Positions 41,823 to 50,779 are shown, counted from the first letter of the stretch. The stretch is DNA of 64,000 bases from Nitrobacter sp035546855 (GCA_035546855.1 DASZVY010000005.1:62001-126000), one strand, 5' to 3'. Notes: generated from the letters alone by a model not told the origin. Program-made: numbers and translations.

Positions 41823-42683
41823 ATGCGTTTTGTCAGCTATCTTCTGAAAGGCGAGGCGCGGTACGGCGCCGTTATCGGCGAAGGCGTCGTCGATCTGACG
41901 GCGCGGCTCGGATCGACCTTTCCCGACCTGCGCAGCCTGATCGCCGGCGACGGCCTCGACAGGGCGCGCGCGGCGGTCGCGGGCCAGAAGGCCGACCATG
42001 CCATCGGCGATGTCGCGCTGCAGCCGCCGGTGACCGCGCCGGAAAAGCTCTGGTGCATCGGGGTCAACTACAAGGACCGCAACGCCGAGTACAAGGATGA
42101 CTCCGACCTGCCGAAATATCCGAGCCTGTTCGTGCGCAGCGCATCGTCGGTGGTCGGCTCCGGACAGCCGATCGAAAAGCCGAAGGTCTCGGAACAACTC
42201 GACTACGAGGGCGAACTGGTCATCGTCATCGGCAAGGAAGGGCGTCACATCCCGCGCGAGCATGCCTGGGAACACATTTTCGGCATGACGCTGTGCAACG
42301 AGGGGAGCGTGCGCGACTGGCTGCGGCACGGCAAGTTCAACGTCACCCAGGGCAAGAACTTCGATCGCTCCGGCAGCATCGGCCCCTGGATCATGACGTC
42401 GGACGAGTGCGATCCGCGCGGGCCCCATGACATCATCACCCGCGTCAACGGCGAGGTGCGCCAGCAGGATTCCACCGAGCGGCTGATGTTTCCGTTCGAT
42501 TTCCTGCTCGCCTATCTCTCGACATTCGCGACCTTGAAGCCGGGCGACATGATCGCGACGGGCACGCCGACCGGCGCCGGCGCGCGCTTCACGCCGCCGC
42601 GCTGGCTCAAGGCCGGAGACGTCGTCGAGGTCGAGTCGTCCAAGATCGGCATCCTCCGCAACACCGTTGTCGAGGAGAAGTGA
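41823..42683 (+). CDS. Fumarylacetoacetate hydrolase family protein
   Basis: The 286-residue protein has the FAH domain: PEKLWCIGVNYKDRNAEYK, then the metal-binding region SEQLDYEGELVIVIGKEGRHI with Asp/Glu ligands, and LSTFATLKPGDMIATGTPTGAGARFTPPRWLKAGD. Members hydrolyse or decarboxylate acylpyruvates and 5-oxopentene-tricarboxylates. With HpaH next door it may work like HpaG in a meta-cleavage route. The exact substrate is unknown. Good spacing: AGGAGCAACC before the ATG. Confidence 0.9.
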   Translation: MRFVSYLLKGEARYGAVIGEGVVDLTARLGSTFPDLRSLIAGDGLDRARAAVAGQKADHAIGDVALQPPVTAPEKLWCIGVNYKDRNAEYKDDSDLPKYPSLFVRSASSVVGSGQPIEKPKVSEQLDYEGELVIVIGKEGRHIPREHAWEHIFGMTLCNEGSVRDWLRHGKFNVTQGKNFDRSGSIGPWIMTSDECDPRGPHDIITRVNGEVRQQDSTERLMFPFDFLLAYLSTFATLKPGDMIATGTPTGAGARFTPPRWLKAGDVVEVESSKIGILRNTVVEEK

Positions 42684-42687
42684 CACC

Positions 42688-43491
42688 ATGCTCGATCAAG
42701 CCACGATCAACCGTCTCGCGGAGCAGCTCGACGAAGCCGAGCGTACCAAGACGCTGATTCCGATTTTCACGCGGACCTATCCCGACCTGACGATGGAGGA
42801 TGCCTACGCGATCCAGCGCGCTTGGACGCGTCTGCAGCTCGATCGCGGGCGCGTGGTGCGCGGCCACAAGATCGGCCTGACGTCGAAGGCGATGCAGAAC
42901 GCCGTCGGCATCAACGAGCCGGATTACGGCGTGCTGTTCCATGACATGTTCTATCAGGACGCCGGCGTCATCCCGTACGATCGCTTTCATGCGCCGCGGA
43001 TCGAGGTCGAACTCGCGTTCGTGCTGAAGACGCCGCTGCGCGGGCCGAACTGCACGATCTTCGACGTGCTCAACGCCACGGACTACGTGACGCCCGCGCT
43101 CGAAATCCTCGAAACGCGCATGCACCGCGTCGATCCGGAGACCGGCAAGCCGCGCAAGGTGATGGACACGATTTCCGACAATGCCGCCAACGCGGCGCTG
43201 GTGCTGGGCGGCCGTCCGTTCCGGCCGCTGGATGCGGACCTGCGCTGGGTCGGGGCGCTGTTGTTCCGCAACGGCCAGGTCGAGGAAACCGGCCTCGCCG
43301 CCGCCGTGCTCAACCATCCCGCCAACGGCATCGCATGGCTTGCCAACCGGCTCGCGCCGCATGGTGAAAACCTCGAAGCGGGTGAAGTGGTGTTGGCAGG
43401 CTCCTTCACCCGGCCGGTCGAAGTCAGCCGCGGCGACACATTCCATGCCGACTACGGGTCGTTCGGGTCGGTCTCCTGCCAGTTCGTCTGA
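42688..43491 (+). CDS. hpaH: 2-oxo-hept-4-ene-1,7-dioate hydratase (HpaH-type)
   Basis: The 267-residue protein has the hydratase/decarboxylase family pattern: DAYAIQRAWTRLQLDRGRVVRGHKIGLTSKAMQNAVGINEPDYG (landmark part GHKIGLTSKAMQ), PRIEVELAFVLKTPLRGP with acidic metal ligands, and AWLANRLAPHGENLEAGEVVLAGSFTRPVEV. Length and sequence fit HpaH of the homoprotocatechuate route; the related MhpD and XylI/J are close cousins. It adds water to the enol acid after ring opening. It begins 4 bp past the FAH gene. Confidence 0.88.
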   Translation: MLDQATINRLAEQLDEAERTKTLIPIFTRTYPDLTMEDAYAIQRAWTRLQLDRGRVVRGHKIGLTSKAMQNAVGINEPDYGVLFHDMFYQDAGVIPYDRFHAPRIEVELAFVLKTPLRGPNCTIFDVLNATDYVTPALEILETRMHRVDPETGKPRKVMDTISDNAANAALVLGGRPFRPLDADLRWVGALLFRNGQVEETGLAAAVLNHPANGIAWLANRLAPHGENLEAGEVVLAGSFTRPVEVSRGDTFHADYGSFGSVSCQFV

Positions 43492-43516
43492 TAACAAAAA
43501 CAGCGAGGATATGCGC

Positions 43517-43906
43517 ATGACGGCTCAATCGCGGCGCAAGAGCATCCATATCGGTGGTTTCAAGCACGCCAACCCGATTCCGAACGCCTGCCGCATCGGC
43601 AATCTCGTGATGTCCGGTGTCATCCTCGGCCGCGACGCGTCCGGCCGGATGCCGGACAGTCTCGAGGCGCAATGCGCCAACATGTTCGGCCACATGAAGG
43701 CCACCGTGGAAGCAGCCGGTGGATCGACCGACGACATCATCAAGATGACGGTCTGGCTCAAGGATCGCGCGCAACGCGGTCCGGTCAACGTCGAGTGGCT
43801 GAAGATGTTTCCCGACGAGCATTCGCGCCCGGCGCGCCATTCGCTGCAGATGGACATGGAGGGCGGCGCGCTGGTGCAGTGCGACTTCACCGCCGTCATC
43901 GATTGA
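43517..43906 (+). CDS. RidA/YjgF family protein (possible enamine deaminase)
   Basis: The 129-residue protein has the RidA fold: VMSGVILGRDASGRMPDSLEAQCANMFGHMKATVEAAGGSTDDIIKMTVWL (landmark part GRMPDSLEAQCANMF). The arginine used by active RidA enzymes (Arg105 in E. coli) is Arg107 here, in RPARHSLQM, so imine/enamine hydrolysis is possible. RidA-type 2-aminomuconate deaminases are known from nitrobenzoate and aminophenol routes. An ATG two codons upstream is too close to the GAGG. It lies inside the catabolic run, 25 bp past hpaH. Confidence 0.85.
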   Translation: MTAQSRRKSIHIGGFKHANPIPNACRIGNLVMSGVILGRDASGRMPDSLEAQCANMFGHMKATVEAAGGSTDDIIKMTVWLKDRAQRGPVNVEWLKMFPDEHSRPARHSLQMDMEGGALVQCDFTAVID

Positions 43907-43918
43907 GAGGATTACCCG

Positions 43919-44794
43919 ATGCCTGCCTATCTTCCGTTCGATCCCAACCCGCGCCGCCCTTCCAGGCCACCGCCGCCGAAGACTATCGACAGCCAGTTTC
44001 ACGTGCTCGGGCCGATCGACAGGTATCCGATCCGGCCCGGCGCGGCCTATCAGATGCCCAGCGCGACCTGGGAGGCGGCGCTGCGGATGCACAAGACGCT
44101 CGGCATCGAGCGCGGCGTGATCGTGCAGACCACGACCTACGGCGCCGACCATGCGGTCGTGCTCGACGGCCTCGCCGCCATGGGCCCGAACTATCGCGGC
44201 TGCGCCAACGCGCTGGTGTTTGCGGAAGCCGACGACGCCTATCTCGCCAAGCTCAACGATGCCGGCGTCAACGGCGCGCGCTTCAGCTTTCGTGCGGCTC
44301 TAGGCGCGGTGCTGTCGGACAAGGATTTCGACCGCGCCATCGCGCGCATTCGTGAACTCGGCTGGTATGCAAAGTTTCAGCCGGAGAAGGACGGGATTGT
44401 CGCGAACCTCGACAAGATCCGGTCGCTCGACGTGCCGGTTCTGATCGATCACATGGGGCGGCCCGATCCCGCTCTCGGCAGAAACGATCCGAACCTGCGC
44501 GCGGTGCTCGATCTTCTGGCGAGGGGCAATTTCTGGGTGATGCTGTCGCTCGGCGAGAAAACGTCGAGGGTAGGTCCGCCGTGGGATGACGTGATCCCGG
44601 TGGCGCGCGCCTACATCGAAGCAGCGCCCGACCGCTGCGTGTGGGCCAGCGACTGGCCGCATCCGGTCTCGCCGGTGCAGCCGCCGAACGACGCCGACCT
44701 GCTCGAACTGATGTATCGCTACGCGCCGGACCAGGCGACACTGGAGAAAATTCTCGTTCACAATCCGGCGAAACTGTTCGGATTTCCCGCGTAA
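43919..44794 (+). CDS. Amidohydrolase of the 2-pyrone-4,6-dicarboxylate hydrolase (LigI) type
   Basis: The 291-residue protein follows LigI over its length: PPPKTIDSQFHVLGPIDRYP, GIERGVIVQTTTYGADHAVVLDGLA, VLIDHMGRPDP, and CVWASDWPHPVSPVQPP. His28, the central His of DHMGRPD and the Asp of SDWPH are kept. The first histidine of the usual D-x-H-x-H is Gln26 (DSQFH). LigI opens 2-pyrone-4,6-dicarboxylate to 4-oxalomesaconate, the substrate of LigJ, which is encoded nearby. The lactone substrate here may differ. It ends the run before a GC hairpin. Confidence 0.83.
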   Translation: MPAYLPFDPNPRRPSRPPPPKTIDSQFHVLGPIDRYPIRPGAAYQMPSATWEAALRMHKTLGIERGVIVQTTTYGADHAVVLDGLAAMGPNYRGCANALVFAEADDAYLAKLNDAGVNGARFSFRAALGAVLSDKDFDRAIARIRELGWYAKFQPEKDGIVANLDKIRSLDVPVLIDHMGRPDPALGRNDPNLRAVLDLLARGNFWVMLSLGEKTSRVGPPWDDVIPVARAYIEAAPDRCVWASDWPHPVSPVQPPNDADLLELMYRYAPDQATLEKILVHNPAKLFGFPA

Positions 44795-44816
44795 CGGAAC
44801 GGATTGATCGCGAACG

Positions 44817-44835
44817 GCCCGGCGAAACGCCGGGC
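44817..44835 (+). terminator. GC-rich hairpin after the LigI-like gene
   Basis: GCCCGGCG and CGCCGGGC form a perfect 8-bp stem with an AAA loop 23 bp past the stop codon. There is no following T-run, so it is a weak or Rho-assisted terminator at best. Confidence 0.45.
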
Positions 44836-44940
44836 GTTCTGCTGCGCGAGGTTATGCCGCACGCGTGTCCCTCCGCTTGCGGTTTTCATGCGGGAATGAA
44901 ACTCTCCCGGCCTGCATCGTGAGGCAACGGGAGCTTTGTC

Positions 44941-45927
44941 GTGAAAACAGCCATCACCGAATTGTTCGGCATCCAACATCCGATCATCCAGGGCGGCATG
45001 CATTATGTCGGTTTCGCCGAACTGGCGTCCGCGGTCTCCAACGCGGGCGGGCTCGGCATCATCACCGGGCTGACCCAGAAGACGCCGGAGTTGCTGGCCA
45101 AGGAAATCGCGCGCTGCCGCGACATGACCGACAAGCCGTTCGGCGTGAACCTGACGTTTCTGCCGTCGTTCTCGGCGCCGCCTTATCCGGAATACATCGC
45201 CGCGATCCGCGAGGGCGGCGTCAAGATTGTCGAGACCGCCGGCCGCAGCCCCGAGCAGTACATGCCTGCGCTGAAGGCGGCCGGCATCAAGGTGATCCAC
45301 AAATGCACCTCGGTGCGGCATTCGCTGAAGGCGCAGTCGATCGGCTGCGATGCCGTCAGCGTCGACGGGTTCGAATGCGGCGGCCATCCTGGAGAAGACG
45401 ATGTGCCGAACATGATCCTGCTGCCGCGCGCCGCGGATGAGCTGAAGATTCCGTTCGTGGCGTCGGGGGGCATGGCCGACGCACGCAGTCTCGTTGCGGC
45501 GCTGGCGATGGGCGCGGCCGGCATGAATATGGGCACGCGCTTCATCGCGACCAGGGAAGCGCCGGTGCATGAGAACGTGAAGAAGACGCTGGTCGCCGCT
45601 TCCGAACTCGATACCCGGCTCATCATGCGCGCGTTGCGCAACACCGAACGCGTATTGAACAACCGCAAGGTCGAGAAGCTGATGGAGATCGAGCGGGAGA
45701 AGGGCAGGGCGCTCAAGATCGACGACATCATCGAGGAGGTGGCCGGCGTCTATCCCAAGGTGATGATCGAGGGCGACATGGATGCCGGCGCCTGGAGCTG
45801 CGGCATGATGGTCGGCCTGATCAACGACGTGCCGAGCTGCAAGGAGCTGATCGACCGCATCATGGCCGACGCCGAGCGCATCATCCGCCAGCGCCTGATT
45901 GGCTTCCTCGACGGCAAGGCGGCGTAA
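44941..45927 (+). CDS. Nitronate monooxygenase / NPD-like FMN oxidoreductase
   Basis: The 328-residue TIM-barrel protein has the family pattern ELFGIQHPIIQGGMHYVGFAELASAVSNAGGLG, then GVNLTFLP, the FMN region GFECGGHPGEDD and VASGGMADARSLVAALAMGAAGMNMGTRF (landmark part GGMADARSLVAALAMGA). It begins with GTG behind GGGAGC. Members oxidise nitronates or reduce enones with FMN; the exact role varies. Its place after the LigI-like gene suggests catabolism of a nitro compound or a flavin-linked step, but the hairpin before it may make it a separate unit. Confidence 0.87.
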   Translation: MKTAITELFGIQHPIIQGGMHYVGFAELASAVSNAGGLGIITGLTQKTPELLAKEIARCRDMTDKPFGVNLTFLPSFSAPPYPEYIAAIREGGVKIVETAGRSPEQYMPALKAAGIKVIHKCTSVRHSLKAQSIGCDAVSVDGFECGGHPGEDDVPNMILLPRAADELKIPFVASGGMADARSLVAALAMGAAGMNMGTRFIATREAPVHENVKKTLVAASELDTRLIMRALRNTERVLNNRKVEKLMEIEREKGRALKIDDIIEEVAGVYPKVMIEGDMDAGAWSCGMMVGLINDVPSCKELIDRIMADAERIIRQRLIGFLDGKAA

Positions 45928-45941
45928 AAGCTTGTCGGTTC

Positions 45942-46072
45942 GTCATTCCGGGGCGCGCAGGCGGCGAACGCGAAGCGTTCGCGCCGATAGCGCGAACCCG
46001 GAATCCAGTCTCATCGGAGACTGCTCTCGTTTCGGGATACCGGATCGCCCGCCTCGCGGCGTCCGCAATGAC
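45942..46072 (+). repeat. Intergenic repeat of the GTCATTCCGGGG family
   Basis: The element starts GTCATTCCGGGGCG, contains a GCGAACGCGAAGCGTTCGC palindromic core and ...CCCGGAATCC, and ends with GCAATGAC, the inverse of its start. It sits 14 bp past the nitronate monooxygenase stop. Related elements are at 60180 and, degraded, at 18947. Confidence 0.7.
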
Positions 46073-46187
46073 GGCCGTCTCGTCGACTCGCTTTTCCGCC
46101 TCTCGAACCTTAAATCTTCCCTTGGCGACCAATCGGAGAATTCGCCATTCGGCCAGTGGGCGCAATTGTGGGCAGGGAGAGATTTTC

Positions 46188-47186
46188 ATGACCGGGTTCG
46201 ATATTTTCGCCATCGTCTTTGTGGCGGTAATTGTCCTGACGTTGTTCGCCGGCGTGAAAACGGTGCCGCAGGGCTACGACTGGACCATCGAGCGGTTCGG
46301 CAAATACACCCGCACGCTGGAGCCTGGTCTCAACCTCATCATTCCCTATTTCGACCGCGTCGGCCGCAAGATGAACATGATGGAGCAGGTGATCGACATT
46401 CCCGAGCAGGAGGTCATCACCAAGGACAACGCCACCGTCACGGTCGACGGCGTCGCCTTCTATCAGGTGTTCGATGCAGCGAAGGCGAGCTACGAGGTGG
46501 CGAACCTCAATCAGGCCATCGTGACGCTGACCATGACCAACATCCGTTCGGTGATGGGCGCGATGGACCTCGATCAGGTGTTGTCGCATCGCGACGAGAT
46601 CAATGAGCGGCTGCTGCGCGTGGTCGACGCCGCGGTGTCGCCGTGGGGGCTCAAGGTCAACCGCATCGAGATCAAGGATATCGTGCCGCCGGCCGACCTT
46701 GTGCAGGCGATGGGACGGCAGATGAAGGCCGAGCGCGAGAAGCGTGCGGACATTCTTCAGGCGGAAGGCCAGCGGCAGTCGGCGATCCTGAAGGCCGAAG
46801 GTCAGAAGCAATCCCAGATCCTCGAGGCCGAGGGCCGCAAGGAGGCGGCATTCCGCGACGCCGAGGCGCGCGAACGGTCGGCGGAAGCCGAGGCCAAGGC
46901 GACGCAGATGGTGAGCGACGCCATCGCCAAGGGCGACGTGGCCTCGCTCAACTATTTTATCGCCGACAAATACATCAAGGCGTTCGGCCAGCTCGCCAAC
47001 TCGCCGAACCAGAAGGTCGTCATGCTGCCGCTGGAAGCGACCAGCATGCTGGCGTCATTGGCCGGCATCGGCGAGATTGCAAAGGCGACGTTCGGCGAGA
47101 GCGCGGCGTCCGCGGCCGCCGCCGCGCGGCGCGGCTCGGTGCCATCGGCGGGGGCGCCGGTGCCGCCCGTTCCTCCGCAGCGCTAG
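46188..47186 (+). CDS. SPFH/Band 7 (stomatin-like) membrane protein QmcA type
   Basis: The 332-residue protein has one N-terminal helix (about 6-26) and an SPFH domain: GVKTVPQGYDWTIERFGKYTRTLEPGLNLIIPYFDRVG (landmark part QGYDWTIERFGKYTRTLEPG), then VVDAAVSPWGLKVNRIEIKDI. A long charged coiled coil of AEGQ/AEAR repeats follows (about 180-250) and ends in an alanine/proline-rich tail. These proteins form large membrane rings linked to quality control. The NfeD-like gene follows 24 bp downstream, the usual pairing. Confidence 0.93.
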   Translation: MTGFDIFAIVFVAVIVLTLFAGVKTVPQGYDWTIERFGKYTRTLEPGLNLIIPYFDRVGRKMNMMEQVIDIPEQEVITKDNATVTVDGVAFYQVFDAAKASYEVANLNQAIVTLTMTNIRSVMGAMDLDQVLSHRDEINERLLRVVDAAVSPWGLKVNRIEIKDIVPPADLVQAMGRQMKAEREKRADILQAEGQRQSAILKAEGQKQSQILEAEGRKEAAFRDAEARERSAEAEAKATQMVSDAIAKGDVASLNYFIADKYIKAFGQLANSPNQKVVMLPLEATSMLASLAGIGEIAKATFGESAASAAAAARRGSVPSAGAPVPPVPPQR

Positions 47187-47210
47187 GCTCGCGAGTCGAA
47201 GGAGCGATCC

Positions 47211-47651
47211 ATGACCGACATGTTCGTCTCGCTAGGCACCTGGAACTGGCTGATCTTCGGCTTGCTGTTGATGGGGCTCGAACTGTTGGCGCCGGGCGTG
47301 TTCTTGTTCTGGCTCGGGCTCGCCGCGTTCTTGGCCGGCGTGCTGTCGTTCGTCTTTCATCCGTCATGGCAGATGCAGATCCTGCTGTTCGCGGTGTTTG
47401 CGATTGCTGCGGTGCCGCTGTGGCGGCGGCTGGCGCGGCCGAAACCAGGCGCGAACAGCGCGTTCCTCAACAAACGCGCCGATGCGCTGGTCGGACGCGT
47501 ATGCACGCTGGAGAAGCCGATCGTTGACGGCCGCGGCACCGTGCGAATCGACGACACCATCTGGCGTGTGGCCGGACCGGATGCGCCGGCCGGCAGCCGC
47601 GTCAGGATCGTGCAGGCCGACGGCGCGAGCCTCACCGTGGCGGCGGTATGA
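47211..47651 (+). CDS. NfeD family membrane protein
   Basis: The 146-residue protein has two to three membrane helices (about 10-70, with WLIFGLLLMGLELLAPGVFLFWLGLAAFL as a landmark: LELLAPGVFLFWLGLAA) and a C-terminal OB-fold domain (about 85-146: ALVGRVCTLEKPIVDGRGTVRIDDTIW, VRIVQADGASLTV). This is the short YbbK/NfeD1b type that pairs with SPFH proteins. ATG behind AAGGAGCGATCC. It forms an operon with the QmcA gene. Confidence 0.92.
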   Translation: MTDMFVSLGTWNWLIFGLLLMGLELLAPGVFLFWLGLAAFLAGVLSFVFHPSWQMQILLFAVFAIAAVPLWRRLARPKPGANSAFLNKRADALVGRVCTLEKPIVDGRGTVRIDDTIWRVAGPDAPAGSRVRIVQADGASLTVAAV

Positions 47652-47861
47652 TCGCCGCCGTTGTCTCCCGTGGGCGCCAACGCCCGGCGCAGGCGACGTC
47701 GCGGCTCCGGCCGAGCATTACGACAACGCGAGGATTCTCGAGACCATCCTGCTGTGCGCTTCTACCGCACCGTGTCCTATCTCGCGAACGGTCTGGATTT
47801 GCCGTTGGCAACAGCAGCGGCGCGGTTTCCGCGCGAGGATGCCGCATAAACGGATCGATGA

Positions 47862-48839
47862 TCAGGCCACGCCCGCGCGCAACAGGTCGTGCAGATGTAG
47901 GATGCCGACCGGCTTTTTCCCGTCGGTGACGATCAGCGCCGTGATCTTCGAGGAGTTCAGAAGCTCGAGCGCCTCGCCGGCGAGAAGATCGCGGCCGATG
48001 GTTTTTGGGTTGCGCGTCATTACGTCGTCGACCAGCGCCATCATCAGATCGGCGCGCATGTGGCGGCGCAGGTCGCCGTCGGTCACGATGCCGGCGATAT
48101 GTCCCTTGCCGTCGACGATGCCGACGCAGCCGAAGCCTTTCGACGTCATTTCCACCAATGCATCGGACATCTTCGTGCCGAGCGGCTTCAAGGGCACCGC
48201 GTCGCCGGTGTGCATGAGATCGCGGGTGTATTTGAGCAGCGCGCCGAGTTTTCCGCCGGGATGCAGCACGCGGAAATCGTGAGTCGAGAATCCACGGCCT
48301 TCGAGCAGCGCGATGGCGAGCGCGTCGCCGAGCGCAAGCTGCATCAGCGATGAGGTCGTCGGCGCGAGGTTGTGCGGGCAGGCTTCGCGCGCCTTGGGCA
48401 GCGTCAGGGAGATGTCGGCGGCCTTGCCGAGCGTCGACTCGCGGTCGGCCGTCATGGCGATCAGCGCGATCCGGAAGCGTTTGGCGTAGGTGATGAGGTT
48501 CTTCATCTCCGGCTGCTCGCCGGACCAGGACAGCGCCAGGATCACGTCGTCGGCGGTGATCATGCCGAGATCGCCATGGCTCGCTTCGGCGGCGTGAACA
48601 AAGAAAGCCGGCGTGCCGGTCGAGGCGAAGGTGGCGGCGATCTTGCGGCCGATATGACCGGACTTGCCGAGACCCGTCACGATCAAGCGGCCCTTGGCCT
48701 TCAGAATTAAATCGGCGGCAGCCGCGAAGGCTGGACCGAGGTCCGACTGCAGGGCCGCGGCAAGCGCGGCAACGCCGCTGGCCTCCGCATCGAGCGTTCG
48801 CAACGCCGCGTGGATGGCCGCATTGGCCTGGTCGGTCAT
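47862..48839 (-). CDS. kdsD: Arabinose-5-phosphate isomerase (KdsD/KpsF)
   Basis: The 325-residue enzyme has an N-terminal SIS domain (GRLIVTGLGKSGHIGRKIAATFASTGTPAFFVHAAEASHGDLGMI, landmark part GLGKSGHIGRKIAATFASTG), with HNLAPTTSSLMQLALGDALA, and two C-terminal CBS domains (about 210-325; GKLGALLKYTRDLMHTGDAVP, CVGIVDGKGHIAGIVTDGDLRRH). It converts ribulose 5-phosphate to arabinose 5-phosphate for Kdo synthesis. A start 12 codons upstream at 48875 is possible. Confidence 0.94.
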   Translation of the reverse strand: MTDQANAAIHAALRTLDAEASGVAALAAALQSDLGPAFAAAADLILKAKGRLIVTGLGKSGHIGRKIAATFASTGTPAFFVHAAEASHGDLGMITADDVILALSWSGEQPEMKNLITYAKRFRIALIAMTADRESTLGKAADISLTLPKAREACPHNLAPTTSSLMQLALGDALAIALLEGRGFSTHDFRVLHPGGKLGALLKYTRDLMHTGDAVPLKPLGTKMSDALVEMTSKGFGCVGIVDGKGHIAGIVTDGDLRRHMRADLMMALVDDVMTRNPKTIGRDLLAGEALELLNSSKITALIVTDGKKPVGILHLHDLLRAGVA

Positions 48840-49066
48840 CGAGGATTTCACTGTTCGCGATCTGGTCGAGGTCATCTCAGGGTCCGTGCGGACGGCGCGG
48901 CCGCCGATGCGCGTGTTCTTAGCACGCCGATCCGGGCGAGGCGACGCGAACCCCGGACCCTCAACGGGTCGTTAACCATAATTGTTTTAACTCCATTAAC
49001 GATGAGTTCCGTGGCCATCCGCGGCGCGTGTCGGCAATTATCTGATTTTGTTGGAGTTTTCTCGCC

Positions 49067-50779
49067 GTGATTCCGGGTCCAGCAACGGGCCTCCGCCAGC
49101 GCGCGCAGATCGTCTGCGCGGCTTCGGCGTGCCTGCTGCTCATTGCGCTCGGCCGCACTCCGGCACAAGCTCAAACCTTCGCCAGCGACCTGATGCAGCC
49201 CGTGCCCGGCGGCTTCTTCCAGCCGCAGAATTCGCTGTTGCGGCGAACTGATGGCACGGCCGGCAACAGCGCCGCGCCGGCGCAGAGCGCGACCCCGGCG
49301 CCATCGCGCGTGGGCCAAATCCCGACCTACGATGTGCCGGCCGCCGCGGGCGCCTCCGACACCGGCTACGACTCGCTCAACCGCAAACGCAAGAAACAAA
49401 AGCTCTACCCCGGCGCCCCCAAGCCGAAGCCGCCGCCGGGGCCGGGCAACTACGTCCCGATCCCGCCGCCGCCGCCGTTGACGATCCCGCCGTCGTCAAC
49501 CGCCAACAAGACGCCGCTCGCGCCGGCCATGGCGGGGACGGTGGCCGGTCAGCCTCCGCGCCGCCGTCTGAAGCCGGATGACGATCCGTTCGGCCAGGTC
49601 GGCAACTATGTCGGCAGTTTCCTCGTCAAGGACGCGGTCGAATTATGGGGCGGCTATGACACCAATCCGGGACGGTTCGCGAGTCCGCGGGGCTCGGCGT
49701 TCTATATGGTGTCGCCGGAATTCAACGCGGCCTCGAACTGGGAACGGCATTCGCTGATCGTGGACTTGCGCGGCTCGTTTACCGGCTACGGCAACACCTT
49801 CCCGCCGCGCGCCGCCGACTGCGATTGCGACCCGAGCCAGCCCATCATATCGCCGGTGCCGACCAACATCGACCGGCCGGACTTCACCGGCAAGGTCGAC
49901 GGCCGGCTCGATGTCTCCCGCGACACCCGGATCAATTCCGAATTGCGGCTGCATATCGGAACCGACAATCCGGGCAGCCCGAACATCCAGGCCGGGCTCG
50001 CCAAATATCCGGTCTATGCGACCGCCGGGAGCACGCTCGGCGTCGAGCACGATTTCAATCGCCTGCAGGTCTCGCTCAACGGGACGGTCGACCGCACCAC
50101 CTATCAGGACTCGCGGCTGACCGACGGCACCTCGACCACCAACGACGACCGCAACTTCAACCAGTATGGCGGCGTTGCCCGCGTCAGCTACGATCTGCTT
50201 CCGGGCGTCAAGCCGTTCGGCGAAGTCGAGGCGGATACGCGCATCCACGATACCCAGTTCGACCGCTATGGTTTCCAGCGCGACTCCAATGGCGGTTACG
50301 CCAAGGCCGGCACCAGCTTCGAATTCAGCCGGCTTCTGACCGGCGAAGCCTCGATCGGCTATGCGATGCGAAGCTACGCCGATCCGCGTCTGAACGACCT
50401 GACCGGTCTGCTCACCAGCGCGTCCCTGATCTGGTCGGCGACCCCGCTGACGACCGCGAAGTTCAACGCCACGACCTCGGTCGACGAATCGACCCTTCCG
50501 GACGTGTCAGGCGTGTTGACGCGAACCTATACGTTCGAGGTCGATCATGATTTCCGCCGCTGGCTGACGGCGGTCGGAAAATTCACCTACGGCACGATGG
50601 ACTACCAAGGCTCGACGCGCTCGGACAAGATCTACTCGATCTCGGGCGATCTCATCTACAAGATCAACCGCGACTATCAGATCAAGGCCGAAGTTCGCCG
50701 CGACATCCTGGATTCGAATATCGCGGGCGCAAGCTCCGCCTCGACAGTCGTCATGCTCGGCGTTCGTGTGCAGCGCTGA
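49067..50779 (+). CDS. Outer-membrane beta-barrel protein with proline-rich N-terminal region
   Basis: The 570-residue precursor starts at GTG 49067 and has a signal peptide (to about residue 35, ending AQA). Residues about 60-170 are low-complexity, Pro/Ala/Lys-rich, with KRKKQKLYPG and a run of prolines near 130-140. From about 185 the sequence alternates hydrophobic and polar residues in strands (YVGSFLVKDAVELWGGYDTNPG, GVEHDFNRLQVSLNGTVDRT) to the end at MLGVRVQR, typical of BBP2/DUF2320 outer-membrane barrels. The substrate or role is unknown. A strong terminator follows. Confidence 0.8.
   Translation: MIPGPATGLRQRAQIVCAASACLLLIALGRTPAQAQTFASDLMQPVPGGFFQPQNSLLRRTDGTAGNSAAPAQSATPAPSRVGQIPTYDVPAAAGASDTGYDSLNRKRKKQKLYPGAPKPKPPPGPGNYVPIPPPPPLTIPPSSTANKTPLAPAMAGTVAGQPPRRRLKPDDDPFGQVGNYVGSFLVKDAVELWGGYDTNPGRFASPRGSAFYMVSPEFNAASNWERHSLIVDLRGSFTGYGNTFPPRAADCDCDPSQPIISPVPTNIDRPDFTGKVDGRLDVSRDTRINSELRLHIGTDNPGSPNIQAGLAKYPVYATAGSTLGVEHDFNRLQVSLNGTVDRTTYQDSRLTDGTSTTNDDRNFNQYGGVARVSYDLLPGVKPFGEVEADTRIHDTQFDRYGFQRDSNGGYAKAGTSFEFSRLLTGEASIGYAMRSYADPRLNDLTGLLTSASLIWSATPLTTAKFNATTSVDESTLPDVSGVLTRTYTFEVDHDFRRWLTAVGKFTYGTMDYQGSTRSDKIYSISGDLIYKINRDYQIKAEVRRDILDSNIAGASSASTVVMLGVRVQR

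Noticed and set aside
47652..47861. A 62-residue ORF after the NfeD gene
   Set aside because: The start of the frame is a run of arginine codons from GC-rich DNA and there is no ribosome-binding site. The later part might be a relic of a gene but no family could be named.
48972..48999. CtrA site between kdsD and the barrel gene
   Set aside because: Three TTAA motifs occur, but spacings are 11 and 5 bp, not 7. One TTAACCAT half-site alone is weak evidence.
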